Assembly: GCA_026003015.1 (NCBI GenBank)
Contig: BPGL01000001.1
Location: 735,353 to 799,352, forward strand
DNA: 64,000 bases
Source: Actinomycetota bacterium
GTDB taxonomy: Bacteria; Actinomycetota; UBA4738; HRBIN12
Reading direction: 5' to 3'
In this document: positions 50,010-58,573 of the stretch, piece after piece
Numbering within the stretch: position 1 is the stretch's first letter
Layout: each line of letters opens with the position of its first letter
Made by a program: the position numbers and the translations under genes
Notes under the pieces: model-generated
Told to the model about the DNA's origin: nothing
The model's input: only the letters and a program-made list of their open reading frames with translations
Database searches by the model: none

Positions 50010-51385
50010 CAGCTCTCCTTGGCGGTCGCCTCCGCCGGCTCCGGGGTCGGCTGCTCGGTCGCGTCCCCGTCCGCGGGCTCCGTGGTCTCGGTCTGGATAT
50101 CGGCACGCTCGACGAGCAGGTCGAGGGCCTTCGTACGGATGATATCTCCGGCCAGCGTCACGATCTGGCCGCTGCGATCGAGCTGGTGGGCGAGCTCCTT
50201 GGGATCGCGGCCCCAAGCCCTGGCCAGCGCGGCGATCTCACGGCCGATCTCCTCGGCCGTCACCTCGATCCCGGCCGCCCGCGCAACGCCTTCGAGCACG
50301 AGGTCGGCCTTGATCGCCCGCACCGCGTGCTCCCGGGAGTCGTCGGCCAGGCGCGCCCGGTCCCACCCCTGCAGCTCGAGCAGCTGCTCCAGCGTGAGGC
50401 CGGCGCGCTCCGCCCGCTCCTGGGCGTGGAGCAGGCGGTGCTCGGTCTCCTCCTCGACGAGGGCCGGAGGCAGCTCGACGTCCACGCGGTCGATCATCGC
50501 CTGCAGCACGCGGTCGCGCACGACGCTGTCGGCCTCGCGCTCCTTGAGCTCGGCCAGGCGAGCCCGCACGTCGTCGCGGAGCTCGGCGATCGTGTCGAAC
50601 TCCGACGCGGTCTGCGCGAAGGCGTCGTCGGCCTCGGGGAGCCTGAGGCCCTTGACGTCCTTCACGAGGACGCGGAACGACACCGTCCGCCCCGCGCGGT
50701 CGGGACCGAAGCGCTCGGGCAGCGCGCCTTCGAAGCTGAGGATGTCGCCGGGCTTGGCCCCGACGAGCCGCGAATCGAGCGCCTCGCCGAACTCCCCCGA
50801 GCCCACGCGGTACAGGTGCTCGTCGCGGGTCGCCTCCTCGAGCGGCTCGCCGTCCAGGGTCGTGGAGAGGTTGATCGTGACGACGTCGCCCTCCTGCGCG
50901 GGGCGGTCGACGGGCTCGAGCTCGGCGAACCGCTGGCGCAGCCGCTCGATCCAGGCCTCGACCTCCTCGTCGGTGACCTCGACCCGCGGCCGGGTCACCC
51001 GGACGCCGGTGTAGTCCTCCTCGGAGAACGTGAGGCGGGGGCGAACGTCGACGGTCGCCGTGAACACGAACGGCTTGCCGGGCTCGAGCTGCTCGACGTC
51101 GACCTGGGGATCGCCGATCGGCGCGAGGTCCTCGTCGCTCACGGCCCGGCGGAAATACGCGGGGACCCGTGAGCTCACGAACTCCTCGAGCACCGCCTCG
51201 CGACCGACCTTGGCGTCGATCACCGGCTTCGGCGCCTTGCCGGCGCGGAACCCCGGCACCTTGATCGCCCGGGCGATCTCCCGGTAGGTGCGATCCAGGT
51301 CGCGCTGGAACTCCTCGGCGTCGACCTCGATCGTGAGCTTGACGGTGTGCTCGGCGGTGCGTTCGACGGAGGTGTGCATCGGCAT
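50009..51385 (-). CDS. tig: Trigger factor
   Basis: A 458-residue ribosome-associated chaperone. The N-terminal domain carries the ribosome-docking signature [18 protein letters not shown]; a PPIase domain ([20 protein letters not shown]) and helical C-domain follow. The last 30 residues are an acidic, low-complexity tail. TAGCCT lies ten bases before the ATG at 51385, giving a leaderless start; the divergent gene has a mirror arrangement. The tig-clpP-clpX order is standard. Confidence 0.95.
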   Translation of the reverse strand: MPMHTSVERTAEHTVKLTIEVDAEEFQRDLDRTYREIARAIKVPGFRAGKAPKPVIDAKVGREAVLEEFVSSRVPAYFRRAVSDEDLAPIGDPQVDVEQLEPGKPFVFTATVDVRPRLTFSEEDYTGVRVTRPRVEVTDEEVEAWIERLRQRFAELEPVDRPAQEGDVVTINLSTTLDGEPLEEATRDEHLYRVGSGEFGEALDSRLVGAKPGDILSFEGALPERFGPDRAGRTVSFRVLVKDVKGLRLPEADDAFAQTASEFDTIAELRDDVRARLAELKEREADSVVRDRVLQAMIDRVDVELPPALVEEETEHRLLHAQERAERAGLTLEQLLELQGWDRARLADDSREHAVRAIKADLVLEGVARAAGIEVTAEEIGREIAALARAWGRDPKELAHQLDRSGQIVTLAGDIIRTKALDLLVERADIQTETTEPADGDATEQPTPEPAEATAKES

Positions 51386-51451
51386 CCGAGAGGCAAGGCT
51401 ACCGGAGATCGCGGCGATCCCCGCGAGCGGGCCCGCGCTAGGCTCCGGTCC

Positions 51452-52219
51452 ATGTACGAGGACGAGCTCGCCGCGGCCGAGCGCCTGGCCGACGGCGCCG
51501 ATCGGATCTCCACACAGCTGTTCCGAACGACGGGGCTTCGGGTGCGCCGCAAGCCCGATCGGACGCTCGTCACCGAGGCCGACCTCGCGATCGAGCGGTT
51601 CGTCCGCGAGGAACTCGCGGCCGCCTTCCCCGACGACCGGATCCTCGGCGAGGAGGAGGGGGGCGAGCTCGAGGCGGCCGGACGCCTGTGGGCGGTCGAC
51701 CCGATCGACGCGACGGCCAACTTCGCGCGCGGCATCCCGGTCTGGGGAACGCTGATCGCGCTCCTGGAGGACGGCGAGCCGGTCGTCGGGGTCGTGAGCG
51801 CTCCGGCCCTCGGCGAGCGCTACAGCGCCGTCCGCGGCGGCGGCGCCCGGATGAACGGGGAGCCGATCGCGGTCTCGGAGGTCGCCTCGATCGCCGACGC
51901 CCAGGTCCTGCTGCACCAGATGGAGGCCCTGCTCGGCGGGCCGCTGCGGCCTCGCGTCGAGGCCCTGGTGCTCGACTGCTGGCGGCCGGCGGGGTTCGGC
52001 GACTTCTGGGGGCACCTGCTCGTCGCGCGCGGAGCCGCGGACGTGGCGATCGAGCCGGACCTCAACCTGTGGGACGTGGCCGCGCCGAGCCTGATCGTGC
52101 GCGAGGCGGGAGGTCTGGTGACGACGTTCGACGGCGGGCCGGTCGGCCACCGCACCTCGTGCCTGTCGACCAACGGTCGGCTGCACGAGGAGGTGCTCGC
52201 GCGCCTGACGCTCAGCTGA
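51452..52219 (+). CDS. Inositol monophosphatase family protein (histidinol-phosphatase-like)
   Basis: A 255-residue metal-dependent phosphatase. Motifs: LVTEADLAIERFVREEL, metal site GEEEGG then WAVDPIDATANFARGIPVWG (most relatives have DPIDGT), and DLNLWDVAAPSLIVREAGG. Substrates in the family include inositol-1-phosphate, histidinol phosphate and nucleotide bisphosphates; the Ala for Gly change does not settle this. TAGGCT lies seven bases before the ATG. It is divergent from tig and convergent with the next gene, overlapping by eight bases. Confidence 0.87.
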   Translation: MYEDELAAAERLADGADRISTQLFRTTGLRVRRKPDRTLVTEADLAIERFVREELAAAFPDDRILGEEEGGELEAAGRLWAVDPIDATANFARGIPVWGTLIALLEDGEPVVGVVSAPALGERYSAVRGGGARMNGEPIAVSEVASIADAQVLLHQMEALLGGPLRPRVEALVLDCWRPAGFGDFWGHLLVARGAADVAIEPDLNLWDVAAPSLIVREAGGLVTTFDGGPVGHRTSCLSTNGRLHEEVLARLTLS

Positions 52220-53183
52220 GCCAGATCCCCTCGGCGTCCCCGGCCCGGGCGAGGACCGCGGCGGCGGCCGCGACGTCTTGGACCCCGACGCCGGTGAGGT
52301 CGCACACGGTGAGCTCACGGTCGAAGGTGCGCCCCGGCTCCCGACCGGCGCAGATCGCGCCGAGCTCCACGGCCCGCTCCACCTGGTCGGGAGCGTGCTG
52401 CAGCTCGCCGAGGCGACGGCACTGGTCCCTGGAGTCCACCACGAGCCGATCGGCGCGCCGCAGGAGCGCCGGGTCGAGCTCCTGCTTGCCGGGGGCGTCG
52501 GATCCGACCGCCGTGACGTGGGCTCCCTCGCGCACCCACGCGGCCTCCACCAGGGGTTCGCGGGCGGCGGTGCAGGTGAGCACGACGTCGGCGCCCTCGA
52601 CGGCCGCGGGCACGCTCGGCGCGACGTCGACCTCCACGCCGGCGCCCAGGCGACCCTCGAGCGCCTCGGCCAGCGCCCGTGCTCGGTGGGGGCGCCGTCC
52701 CCACACGCGGACCCTCCGCAGGCCGGGACGCACGATCGCGAGCGCCTCGGTCTGGAGCCGAGCCTGGACCCCGGTGCCGATCACCGCCACGGCGTCGACC
52801 GTCTCCGCAGCGAGGTGGCGGGCCGCCAGGCCGCCGGCCGCCGCGGTGCGAAGGTCCGTGATCGCCCCGCCGTCGAGCAGGACCGCCGCGGGGTGCCCGT
52901 CGGTGGCGTCGAAGACGACGACGAGCCCGTCGCTCACGACCTCCCCCTCCCGCGCGAACCCGCTGGCCACCTTCACCGCGTACACGGGCTCACCGTGCAG
53001 GTACCCGGCCTTGACGTGCACCTCGCCCCCGGCGTCGGGGACGTCGAGGTGGATCACCCCCGGGGTCTCGGCCGCGCCGGTCGCGAACGCCGCGAAGGCG
53101 GGCTCCAGCGCGTCGATGCAGGTCGCGAGGTCGAGCGCGCGAAGCACCTCCTCGCGCCGGAGCACGCGCACGGGCCCGGCCAC
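52212..53183 (-). CDS. Ornithine cyclodeaminase/mu-crystallin family protein
   Basis: A 323-residue NAD(P)-binding protein with VKVASGFAREGEVVSDGLVV, TDLRTAAAGGLAARHLA, the Rossmann motif VAVIGTGVQARLQTEAL and THVTAVGSDAPGKQELDP. Relatives are ornithine cyclodeaminase, alanine dehydrogenase and ketimine reductases. The GTG start lies six bases after TAGGCT. It is divergent from an aminotransferase gene, which suggests a shared amino-acid pathway. Confidence 0.88.
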   Translation of the reverse strand: MAGPVRVLRREEVLRALDLATCIDALEPAFAAFATGAAETPGVIHLDVPDAGGEVHVKAGYLHGEPVYAVKVASGFAREGEVVSDGLVVVFDATDGHPAAVLLDGGAITDLRTAAAGGLAARHLAAETVDAVAVIGTGVQARLQTEALAIVRPGLRRVRVWGRRPHRARALAEALEGRLGAGVEVDVAPSVPAAVEGADVVLTCTAAREPLVEAAWVREGAHVTAVGSDAPGKQELDPALLRRADRLVVDSRDQCRRLGELQHAPDQVERAVELGAICAGREPGRTFDRELTVCDLTGVGVQDVAAAAAVLARAGDAEGIWLS

Positions 53184-53291
53184 GCACGCAGCCTACCCCG
53201 GCGGCCTTGGCGCCCGCGCGGCCCCCGCGCTAGCGTCGGACTCGCCCCACCGACCACCCCGGCCGCAGAGCACGACGCGAGGAGGCATCGT

Positions 53292-54441
53292 ATGGCGCCG
53301 ATCGAGCCCTTCCGGATGGAGCGCTACCAGTCGCTGTACTGGCACCGGGTGGACTACGACCTGTCGGAATCCGGCGTCACGCCGCTGTCGATCGCCGAGC
53401 TGCTGTCGCTGGCCGGCTCGGCCGCCTCCGAGGAGGTCCTCGGCCTCCGGCTCGGCTACCCGCTCTCGGAGGGCTCCGTGGCCACCCGGGAGGCGATCGC
53501 CGCCTGGTACCCGGGGGCGACCGCCGATGACGTCACGGTCACCAACGGCGGGAGCGAGGCGAACCTCGTCGTGCTCTGGGCGTTGCTGGAGCCGGGCGAT
53601 CGGCTCGCGTTCATGGTGCCGAACTACGCGCAGGGCGCCGGCCTCGGCCCGGTCTTCGGCGAGGCGGTCGACCCGGTCCCGCTCGTCCTGCAGGCCGGAC
53701 GGTGGCGCCTGGACCTCGACGCGCTCGAGCGGGCCGTCGGGCCGGCGACGAAGGTGATCATGGTCCTGCAACCCGAACAACCCGACCGGCTCGGTGCTCA
53801 CCTCCGAGGAGATGGACGCCCTCATCGGAGCCGCCGAGCGGGTCGGGGCGTGGCTCGTCGCCGACGAGATCTACCGCGGGGCGGAGCTCGCGGGCGACGA
53901 GCCCACCCCGACCTTCTGGGGACGCACCGACCGAGCCGTGATCACGAGCGGGCTGTCGAAGGCCTTCGGGATGCCGGGCCTGCGGATCGGATGGGTCGTC
54001 GCGCCCCCCGAGGTGATCGCGCGCGTCTGGGAGCGCCACGACTACACGACGCTCTCGCCCGGCGCCGTCTCCGACCGGCTCACGCAGGTCGCGATGACGC
54101 CGGAGGTCCGCGAGCGGATCCTCGCGCGCACCCGCGGGATCGTGCGCGCCAACCTTCCCCGCCTGGAGGCGTGGATGCGCGAGGTCCCCTCGCTCACCTT
54201 CGTCGCGCCCGAGGCCGGGGCGATCTGCTACGCGCCCTACGACCTTCCGATCGATCCGAGCGAGCTCGCCGAGCGGATCCGGCTCGAGCGCAGCGTGCTG
54301 CTCGTGCCGGGCGACATGTTCGGACTCGACCCGGCCGGGGCCGGGCGGGGCCTTCGCTTCGGCTACGGGTTCGACATGGACCACACGCTCGCCGGGCTCG
54401 CCCGCGTCGCCGAGGAGCTCGCCCTCGTGCGGGCGGCCTGA
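53292..54441 (+). CDS. PLP-dependent aminotransferase, class I/II (single frameshift)
   Basis: The first frame runs from MAPIEPFRMERYQSLYWHRV through TVTNGGSEANLVVLWALLEP to KVIMV. The second continues as NPNNPTG, SVLTSEEMDALIGAAERVGA, the PLP-Lys motif SGLSKAFGMPGLRIGW and ends LALVRAA. The 1150-base length is one more than a multiple of three. The break is at 53764-53767, where an extra C turns the expected CNPNNPTG into LQPEQP. With that base removed the enzyme has about 382 residues and all aminotransferase motifs. It may be a real inactivation or a sequence error. Confidence 0.8.
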
Positions 54442-54472
54442 GGGCCGGGCGCCGGCGGGGCGGCTCGCGGGG

Positions 54473-54485
54473 TGACTTCAGGTCA
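54473..54485. promoter_or_regulatory. Candidate TetR operator 1
   Basis: TGAC and GTCA half-sites are separated by five bases (TTCAG) and lie three bases before a TAAGCT -10 element at 54488-54493. This places the dyad where a repressor would block polymerase. Confidence 0.45.
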
Positions 54486-54555
54486 GCTAAGCTGTCCCTC
54501 CCGCCGCGACGGACCCCCTGCTCTTCAGCGGGGCGCGCCGGCGGCCCGAGGACCG

Positions 54556-55221
54556 ATGGCGACTGACCGCAAGTCACCCAGAGGCCCCCGCGCGGAGGCC
54601 AAGCGCGAGCTGATCCTGGCCTGTGCGACGCGTCGGTTCGCCCACCAGGGCTACCAGGGCACGAGGATCGAGGACATCGCCTCGGAGCTGCAGATCGCCA
54701 AGGGCTCGATCTTCCAGCACTTCGGCTCCAAGGCGGGGCTGTTCATCGAGGTGTACAAGCGGGCCGTCGCCGCGCTGCCCTCGTGGCTGTCGGCCCCCGA
54801 GGAGGTCCGCGCCCAAGGGTTCTTCGCCACCCTCCGCCACTGGCTCGAGCGCACCGAGCACCTCGTCGCCGAGGACTGGGTGCCCTACCGGATCTCGCTG
54901 ATCGGCGCCTACGGCACCGACCTCGAGATCAAACGCGAGCTCAACCGCTTCATCGTCTCGGAGGACCCGTACGGAACGCTCGAGTTCGTCGAGTGGGGCC
55001 AGGCCCGCGGCGAGGTCCGCACCGACCTCGACGTCGAGGTGATCGCCTCGATGATCGATTGGCTGACGGGCGCGCTGCAGGACGCCCTCGTCACCGAGGA
55101 GCTCGACCCGGGGCTGTTCCACCGACTACGCCACCAGCCGGACCGACAGCGGGCCCGCCTGGAGCACTTCGCGATCCTGCTCGAAAGCGCGATCGGCGCC
55201 CGGGGCGAGCGCGTCGGCTAG
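54556..55221 (+). CDS. TetR family transcriptional regulator
   Basis: A 221-residue regulator. The N-terminal helix-turn-helix is at about 15-60 (ILACATRRFAHQGYQGTRIE, DIASELQIAKGSIFQHFGSK, AGLFIEVY). The C-terminal ligand domain includes DWVPYRISLIGAYG. The ATG at 54556 precedes the conserved domain; an in-frame start further upstream would lie ahead of the -10 element and is unlikely. Two TGAC-N5-GTCA dyads at its promoter and start codon suggest autoregulation. The ligand is unknown. Confidence 0.9.
   Translation: MATDRKSPRGPRAEAKRELILACATRRFAHQGYQGTRIEDIASELQIAKGSIFQHFGSKAGLFIEVYKRAVAALPSWLSAPEEVRAQGFFATLRHWLERTEHLVAEDWVPYRISLIGAYGTDLEIKRELNRFIVSEDPYGTLEFVEWGQARGEVRTDLDVEVIASMIDWLTGALQDALVTEELDPGLFHRLRHQPDRQRARLEHFAILLESAIGARGERVG
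54564..54576. promoter_or_regulatory. Candidate TetR operator 2
   Basis: A second TGAC-N5-GTCA dyad (spacer CGCAA) starts eight bases after the A of the regulator's ATG. It matches the upstream dyad at 10 of 13 positions. Confidence 0.4.
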
Positions 55222-55685
55222 CGGCGTCGCGGCCCGCGGGCGAGCGCGGCCTCGGCGTCGGCCTCGCGCACCCGCCGCCGCCGGTAGTTCCACAGCGCGA
55301 AGCGATCGCACGCCGTCTCGGCGTGCGAGCTCGTCCCCCGCCGCTCCTTGAGGTACCAGTGCATCCACTCGTGCAGGTACAGGAACCGCAGGACCTCTCG
55401 GGGGGTGCGGAAGGTCACGCCCTCGGTGAGCCAGATGAACCGGAGGCCCTTGCCGGCCCGGCGCTTGGCCGCGTAGGGGATGACCTCCCCGAACGGGAAG
55501 AACGGCTCCGGGAGCTGCAGGACGATCACGCGCTCCTCGAAGTCGGTCCAGCCGGCCAGGTGCGGGCTGGACCGGTACCGGAGCGGTCGGACCACGACCC
55601 GGTAGCCCGGAGCCGGCGGCAGGCCCGACAGCGCCCAGCGGACCCGCTCCGCCGGGAGGCTCGCGATCTCGGAACGAACGCGCAT
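55218..55685 (-). CDS. Small HExxH putative metallopeptidase
   Basis: A 155-residue soluble protein. The motif LYLHEWMHWYLKERRG at about 104-119 contains HExxH, typical of zinc metallopeptidases. Nearby HAETACDRFALW may supply a third ligand. The N-terminal half has LAGWTDFEERVIVLQLPEPF. Length and layout recall SprT- or ImmA-like domains, but no family match is certain. It is convergent with the TetR gene (four-base overlap) and could be a phage-derived or regulatory protease. Confidence 0.65.
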   Translation of the reverse strand: MRVRSEIASLPAERVRWALSGLPPAPGYRVVVRPLRYRSSPHLAGWTDFEERVIVLQLPEPFFPFGEVIPYAAKRRAGKGLRFIWLTEGVTFRTPREVLRFLYLHEWMHWYLKERRGTSSHAETACDRFALWNYRRRRVREADAEAALARGPRRR

Positions 55686-55711
55686 GGCGGTCGCACAGGG
55701 TACGGGACGGA

Positions 55712-57178
55712 TCAGACGACGACGTGGAGCCGACGTGAACGCTCGTCGTCGGTCCGAGACCGATAAGCGTCCCACGCCGCGGCGAGCCGCCCCACCCCCT
55801 CGTCGAGGACGTCCGGCGGCAGGACGAAGGGCAGCCGGAGATACTCACCGAACGCCCGCGTGGGCGAGCACATCGGGCCGGGGACCACCGTCACCCCGTA
55901 GCGCGCGGCGACCTCGGCGAACGCGGTAGCGTCGGCGCCGGGCAGCCGGACCCACATGCACAGGCCCCCCGCCGGCTCGCGCCAGCGCCACTCGGGCAGG
56001 TGTCTCGCGAGCAGCGCCGACAGGTGCGCGCAGCGCTCGCGGGCCAGCGCGGTGCGCCGCGATCGCTGCTCGTCGGCCCGGGCGAGCAGGGCCAGGGCGA
56101 GGGTCTGACTCGCCACCGAGGATCCGTGGTCTTCCAGCAGCTTCAGGCGAGCCAGGCGCCGGATCACCGGCTCGGGACCGCGGACGAACCCCACCCGGAG
56201 CCCGCCCCAGAACAGCTTGCTGAGCGAGCCGACGGTGAGGATCGGCGCGTCCGGAACGAACGCGGCGAGCGGCGGTGGCGGCGGAGCGGCGAGCGGCACG
56301 TCGGCGAGCGTCACGTCGTCGACGAGCGGCAGCTGGAGCTCGGCCGCCACGGTCGCGATCGCCCGGCGCTCGGACTCGGGGACGAGCGTGCCCGTCGGGT
56401 TGTGGAAGGTCGGGATCAGATAGGCGAGGCAGGGCTCGTGCTCGACGGCCGCGGCGCGCACGTCATCGGCCCGCACGCCGTCCGGTCCGACCGGGACGGG
56501 CGCCACGCGCGCCCCGGCGGCCTCGAGCTTGTCGAGCGTCGTCAGGTAGGTCGGGTCCTCGACGAGCACGACGTCCCCGCGGCGGACGTAGAGCTCGAGC
56601 ACGAGGGCGATGCCCTGCTGAGCGCCGGTCGTCACGATGACCTCACGGTCGGTCGTCGGCAACCCCCACGCGCTCAAGTGCTCCGCGAGCGCAGAGCGCA
56701 GCGGCGGATAGCCGGCCGTGACGTACCCGGGATCGAGCGTCGCTCGCTGGAGCTCCTTGAGGGCGTCCTCGGCGACCCCCTCGAGCTCCAGGAGCTCGGG
56801 CGCCGGCACCGCCGCGACCGTGAACTCGATCGCGTCACCAGGCCCCTCGATCAGCGCTCGGAACGACGCGCTCGTTCGCCCGAGGGCTCCCGGGAGGTCC
56901 TTTCCGAAGGCGCGGGCCGGGCTTCGCCGGCGCACCCAGGTGCCGCTCCCCTGGCGGCGGTGGACCCAGCCCCCCTCCTCGAGCTCGTCGTAGGCCGCGA
57001 CCACGGTCGAGCGACTCACGTGCAGGCGCGCGGCGAGGGCGCGCTCGGTCGGCAGGCGCCCCCCCGCCGGCACCGCGCCCTCGGCGATCGCGGCCCGCAG
57101 GGCGCGCGCGAGGCGCCGATACAGAGGGCCGTCCCCTTCCTGCCAGCTGGCCAGGGCAACGCCCAGCTGATCGCGCAC
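55712..57178 (-). CDS. MocR-type regulator (GntR DNA-binding domain fused to aminotransferase)
   Basis: A 488-residue protein. A winged helix at about 15-80 (RALRAAIAEGAVPAGGRLPT, ERALAARLHVSRSTVVAAYD) is joined to a class I aminotransferase-like domain (ITTGAQQGIALVLELYVRRG-type VTTGAQQGIALVLELYV, PTFHNPTGTLVPESERR, and the PLP-Lys segment TVGSLSKLFWGGLRVGFVRG). MocR proteins sense PLP or amino compounds. The GTG at 57178 has AAGGAGG six bases upstream. Longer in-frame starts at 57205 and 57301 lack such a site, and 57301 lies before the promoter. Confidence 0.9.
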   Translation of the reverse strand: MRDQLGVALASWQEGDGPLYRRLARALRAAIAEGAVPAGGRLPTERALAARLHVSRSTVVAAYDELEEGGWVHRRQGSGTWVRRRSPARAFGKDLPGALGRTSASFRALIEGPGDAIEFTVAAVPAPELLELEGVAEDALKELQRATLDPGYVTAGYPPLRSALAEHLSAWGLPTTDREVIVTTGAQQGIALVLELYVRRGDVVLVEDPTYLTTLDKLEAAGARVAPVPVGPDGVRADDVRAAAVEHEPCLAYLIPTFHNPTGTLVPESERRAIATVAAELQLPLVDDVTLADVPLAAPPPPPLAAFVPDAPILTVGSLSKLFWGGLRVGFVRGPEPVIRRLARLKLLEDHGSSVASQTLALALLARADEQRSRRTALARERCAHLSALLARHLPEWRWREPAGGLCMWVRLPGADATAFAEVAARYGVTVVPGPMCSPTRAFGEYLRLPFVLPPDVLDEGVGRLAAAWDAYRSRTDDERSRRLHVVV

Positions 57179-57220
57179 CCATCGCCTCCTTGGGCCCGGC
57201 ACCATCGGGGCCGGAAAGCG

Positions 57221-57295
57221 CCAATCTCGATCGATTGGCCCGTGCCATTTGGTGTCGAGACCCGCATTATGCCGGGTGACGCGGGTCCTTAGCAA
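57221..57295 (-). promoter_or_regulatory. MocR-gene promoter and dyad
   Basis: On the minus strand TTGCTA (57295-57290) and CATAAT (57271-57266) are 18 bases apart, a good sigma-70-type promoter. A dyad CCAATC-N6-GATTGG lies downstream at 57221-57238 and could bind the MocR protein. The divergent small membrane protein and azlCD genes lie on the other side, so this region probably controls both directions. Confidence 0.45.
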
Positions 57296-57336
57296 GTCCA
57301 ATCTGGGAGATGGCCCGCGCCGAGAGGAGGCCGACG

Positions 57337-57540
57337 ATGACGACCCCTCGGCGCTCCGCCGGGCCCCATCCGGCGACGGTCCGCGCGGCGGTGGCGCTCC
57401 TCGCGATCGGCGCCATGATCGGTGCGATGGTCGCGGTCGGACGCTCGATCGGCCTGGCGGTGGTGTTCGGTGCGGTCGGGCTCGGCGCGGCCGCGTGGGT
57501 GGGCGGCGTGGACTCCCGGCGACCCGGCGACTGGTCGTGA
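57337..57540 (+). CDS. Small membrane protein preceding azlC
   Basis: A 67-residue protein with one or two hydrophobic segments (AAVALLAIGAMIGAMVAVGR and GLAVVFGAVGLGAAAWVGG). The ATG follows GAGAGGAGG. Its stop overlaps the azlC GTG (GTGA), so the three genes are coupled. No family is recognised; it may be an accessory subunit of the transporter. Confidence 0.62.
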   Translation: MTTPRRSAGPHPATVRAAVALLAIGAMIGAMVAVGRSIGLAVVFGAVGLGAAAWVGGVDSRRPGDWS

Positions 57541-58229
57541 GGCGAGCCGCACACGGGCCCGCGCGGAGCTACGGCGATGGGGCACGCCGAGCGGTCCCGG
57601 TCGCGATCGCGGTGCTCGCGTTCGGCATCACCTTCGGGGTCCTCGCGCGCGAGGCGGGGATCGGCCCCCTCGCGGCGATCCTCATGAGCGCGACGACGCT
57701 CGCCGGCAGCGCCCAGTTCGCGGCCGCATCCGTCCTGGCGGCGGGCGGCGGTGCCTCGACGGCGGTCCTCGCCGCCGCCTTGTTGAACGTCCGGTACCTC
57801 CCGATCGGCGTGAGCGTGGCGCCGTGGCTCGAGGGATCCCTCCTCCGCAGGCTGCTGACCGCGCACCTGATCGTCGACGAGTCCTGGGCGATCGCGGCCG
57901 ACGGTCCGGGCCGATGGAACCCCCGCGTCCTGGTGGGTGCGGGAACGAGCGTGCTCGCCGCCTGGGTCGGCGGCACCGCGATCGGCGTGGCCTCCGGCGA
58001 CCTCCTGGGGGACCCGACCCGCTTCGGCCTCGACGCCGCGTTCCCCGCGCTGTTCGTGGCCCTGCTCGCTCCCCAGCTGCGCAGCGCCGGCGCTCGCCTG
58101 GCGGCCGCGCTCGGGGCGACGATCGCCCTCGCGCTCGTGCCGCTCAGCGCCCCGGGCGTCCCGATCGTCGCTGCGACGGCGGCGGCGCTCGTCGGGCTGC
58201 GCTCCGGGCGATCGGAGACGCCTCGATGA
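57537..58229 (+). CDS. azlC: AzlC family branched-chain amino acid exporter, large subunit
   Basis: A 230-residue membrane protein with the AzlC signature AVLAFGITFGVLAREAGIGP, SATTLAGSAQFAAASVLAAG and LNVRYLPIGVSVAPWLEG, DESWAIA. With AzlD it exports branched-chain amino acids or analogues. The GTG start overlaps the small membrane protein and its stop overlaps azlD (ATGA). Confidence 0.92.
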   Translation: MRRAAHGPARSYGDGARRAVPVAIAVLAFGITFGVLAREAGIGPLAAILMSATTLAGSAQFAAASVLAAGGGASTAVLAAALLNVRYLPIGVSVAPWLEGSLLRRLLTAHLIVDESWAIAADGPGRWNPRVLVGAGTSVLAAWVGGTAIGVASGDLLGDPTRFGLDAAFPALFVALLAPQLRSAGARLAAALGATIALALVPLSAPGVPIVAATAAALVGLRSGRSETPR

Positions 58230-58531
58230 GCACGGCCTGGACCGTGGTCGTCGTCACCGGGATCGTCACCCTGGCCCTGAAGGCCGCGGGCCCGGTGCTG
58301 CTCGGCGGGCGCCCCCTGCCCGACCCGGTCGCGCGGTTCGTGGCGCTGCTCGGACCGGCGCTGCTCGCCGCGCTCGTGGCGACGACGACGCTCGCGAGCG
58401 GCACCCGGCTCGTGCTCGACGCTCGCGCCGTCGGCGTGGCGGCCGCGGCCCTCGCCGTGTGGCGGCGCGCGCCGGTGCTCCTCGCGGTCGGGATCGCGGC
58501 CGCCGTCACCGCGCTCGCCCGGGTCGTCTGA
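58226..58531 (+). CDS. azlD: AzlD family transporter, small subunit
   Basis: A 101-residue protein with three to four helices (WTVVVVTGIVTLALKAAGPV, VARFVALLGPALLAALVATT). It overlaps azlC by ATGA and completes the two-component exporter. Position and length make the assignment secure although the sequence is low in conserved motifs. Confidence 0.88.
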   Translation: MSTAWTVVVVTGIVTLALKAAGPVLLGGRPLPDPVARFVALLGPALLAALVATTTLASGTRLVLDARAVGVAAAALAVWRRAPVLLAVGIAAAVTALARVV

Positions 58532-58573
58532 GCCCTGGCCGGACGCGCCGCGAGCGTGGTTGGATTACGCGCG

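Noticed and set aside
57179-57301. Longer start for the MocR gene at 57301 or 57205
   Set aside because: The promoter lies at 57266-57295 and AAGGAGG precedes the GTG at 57178.
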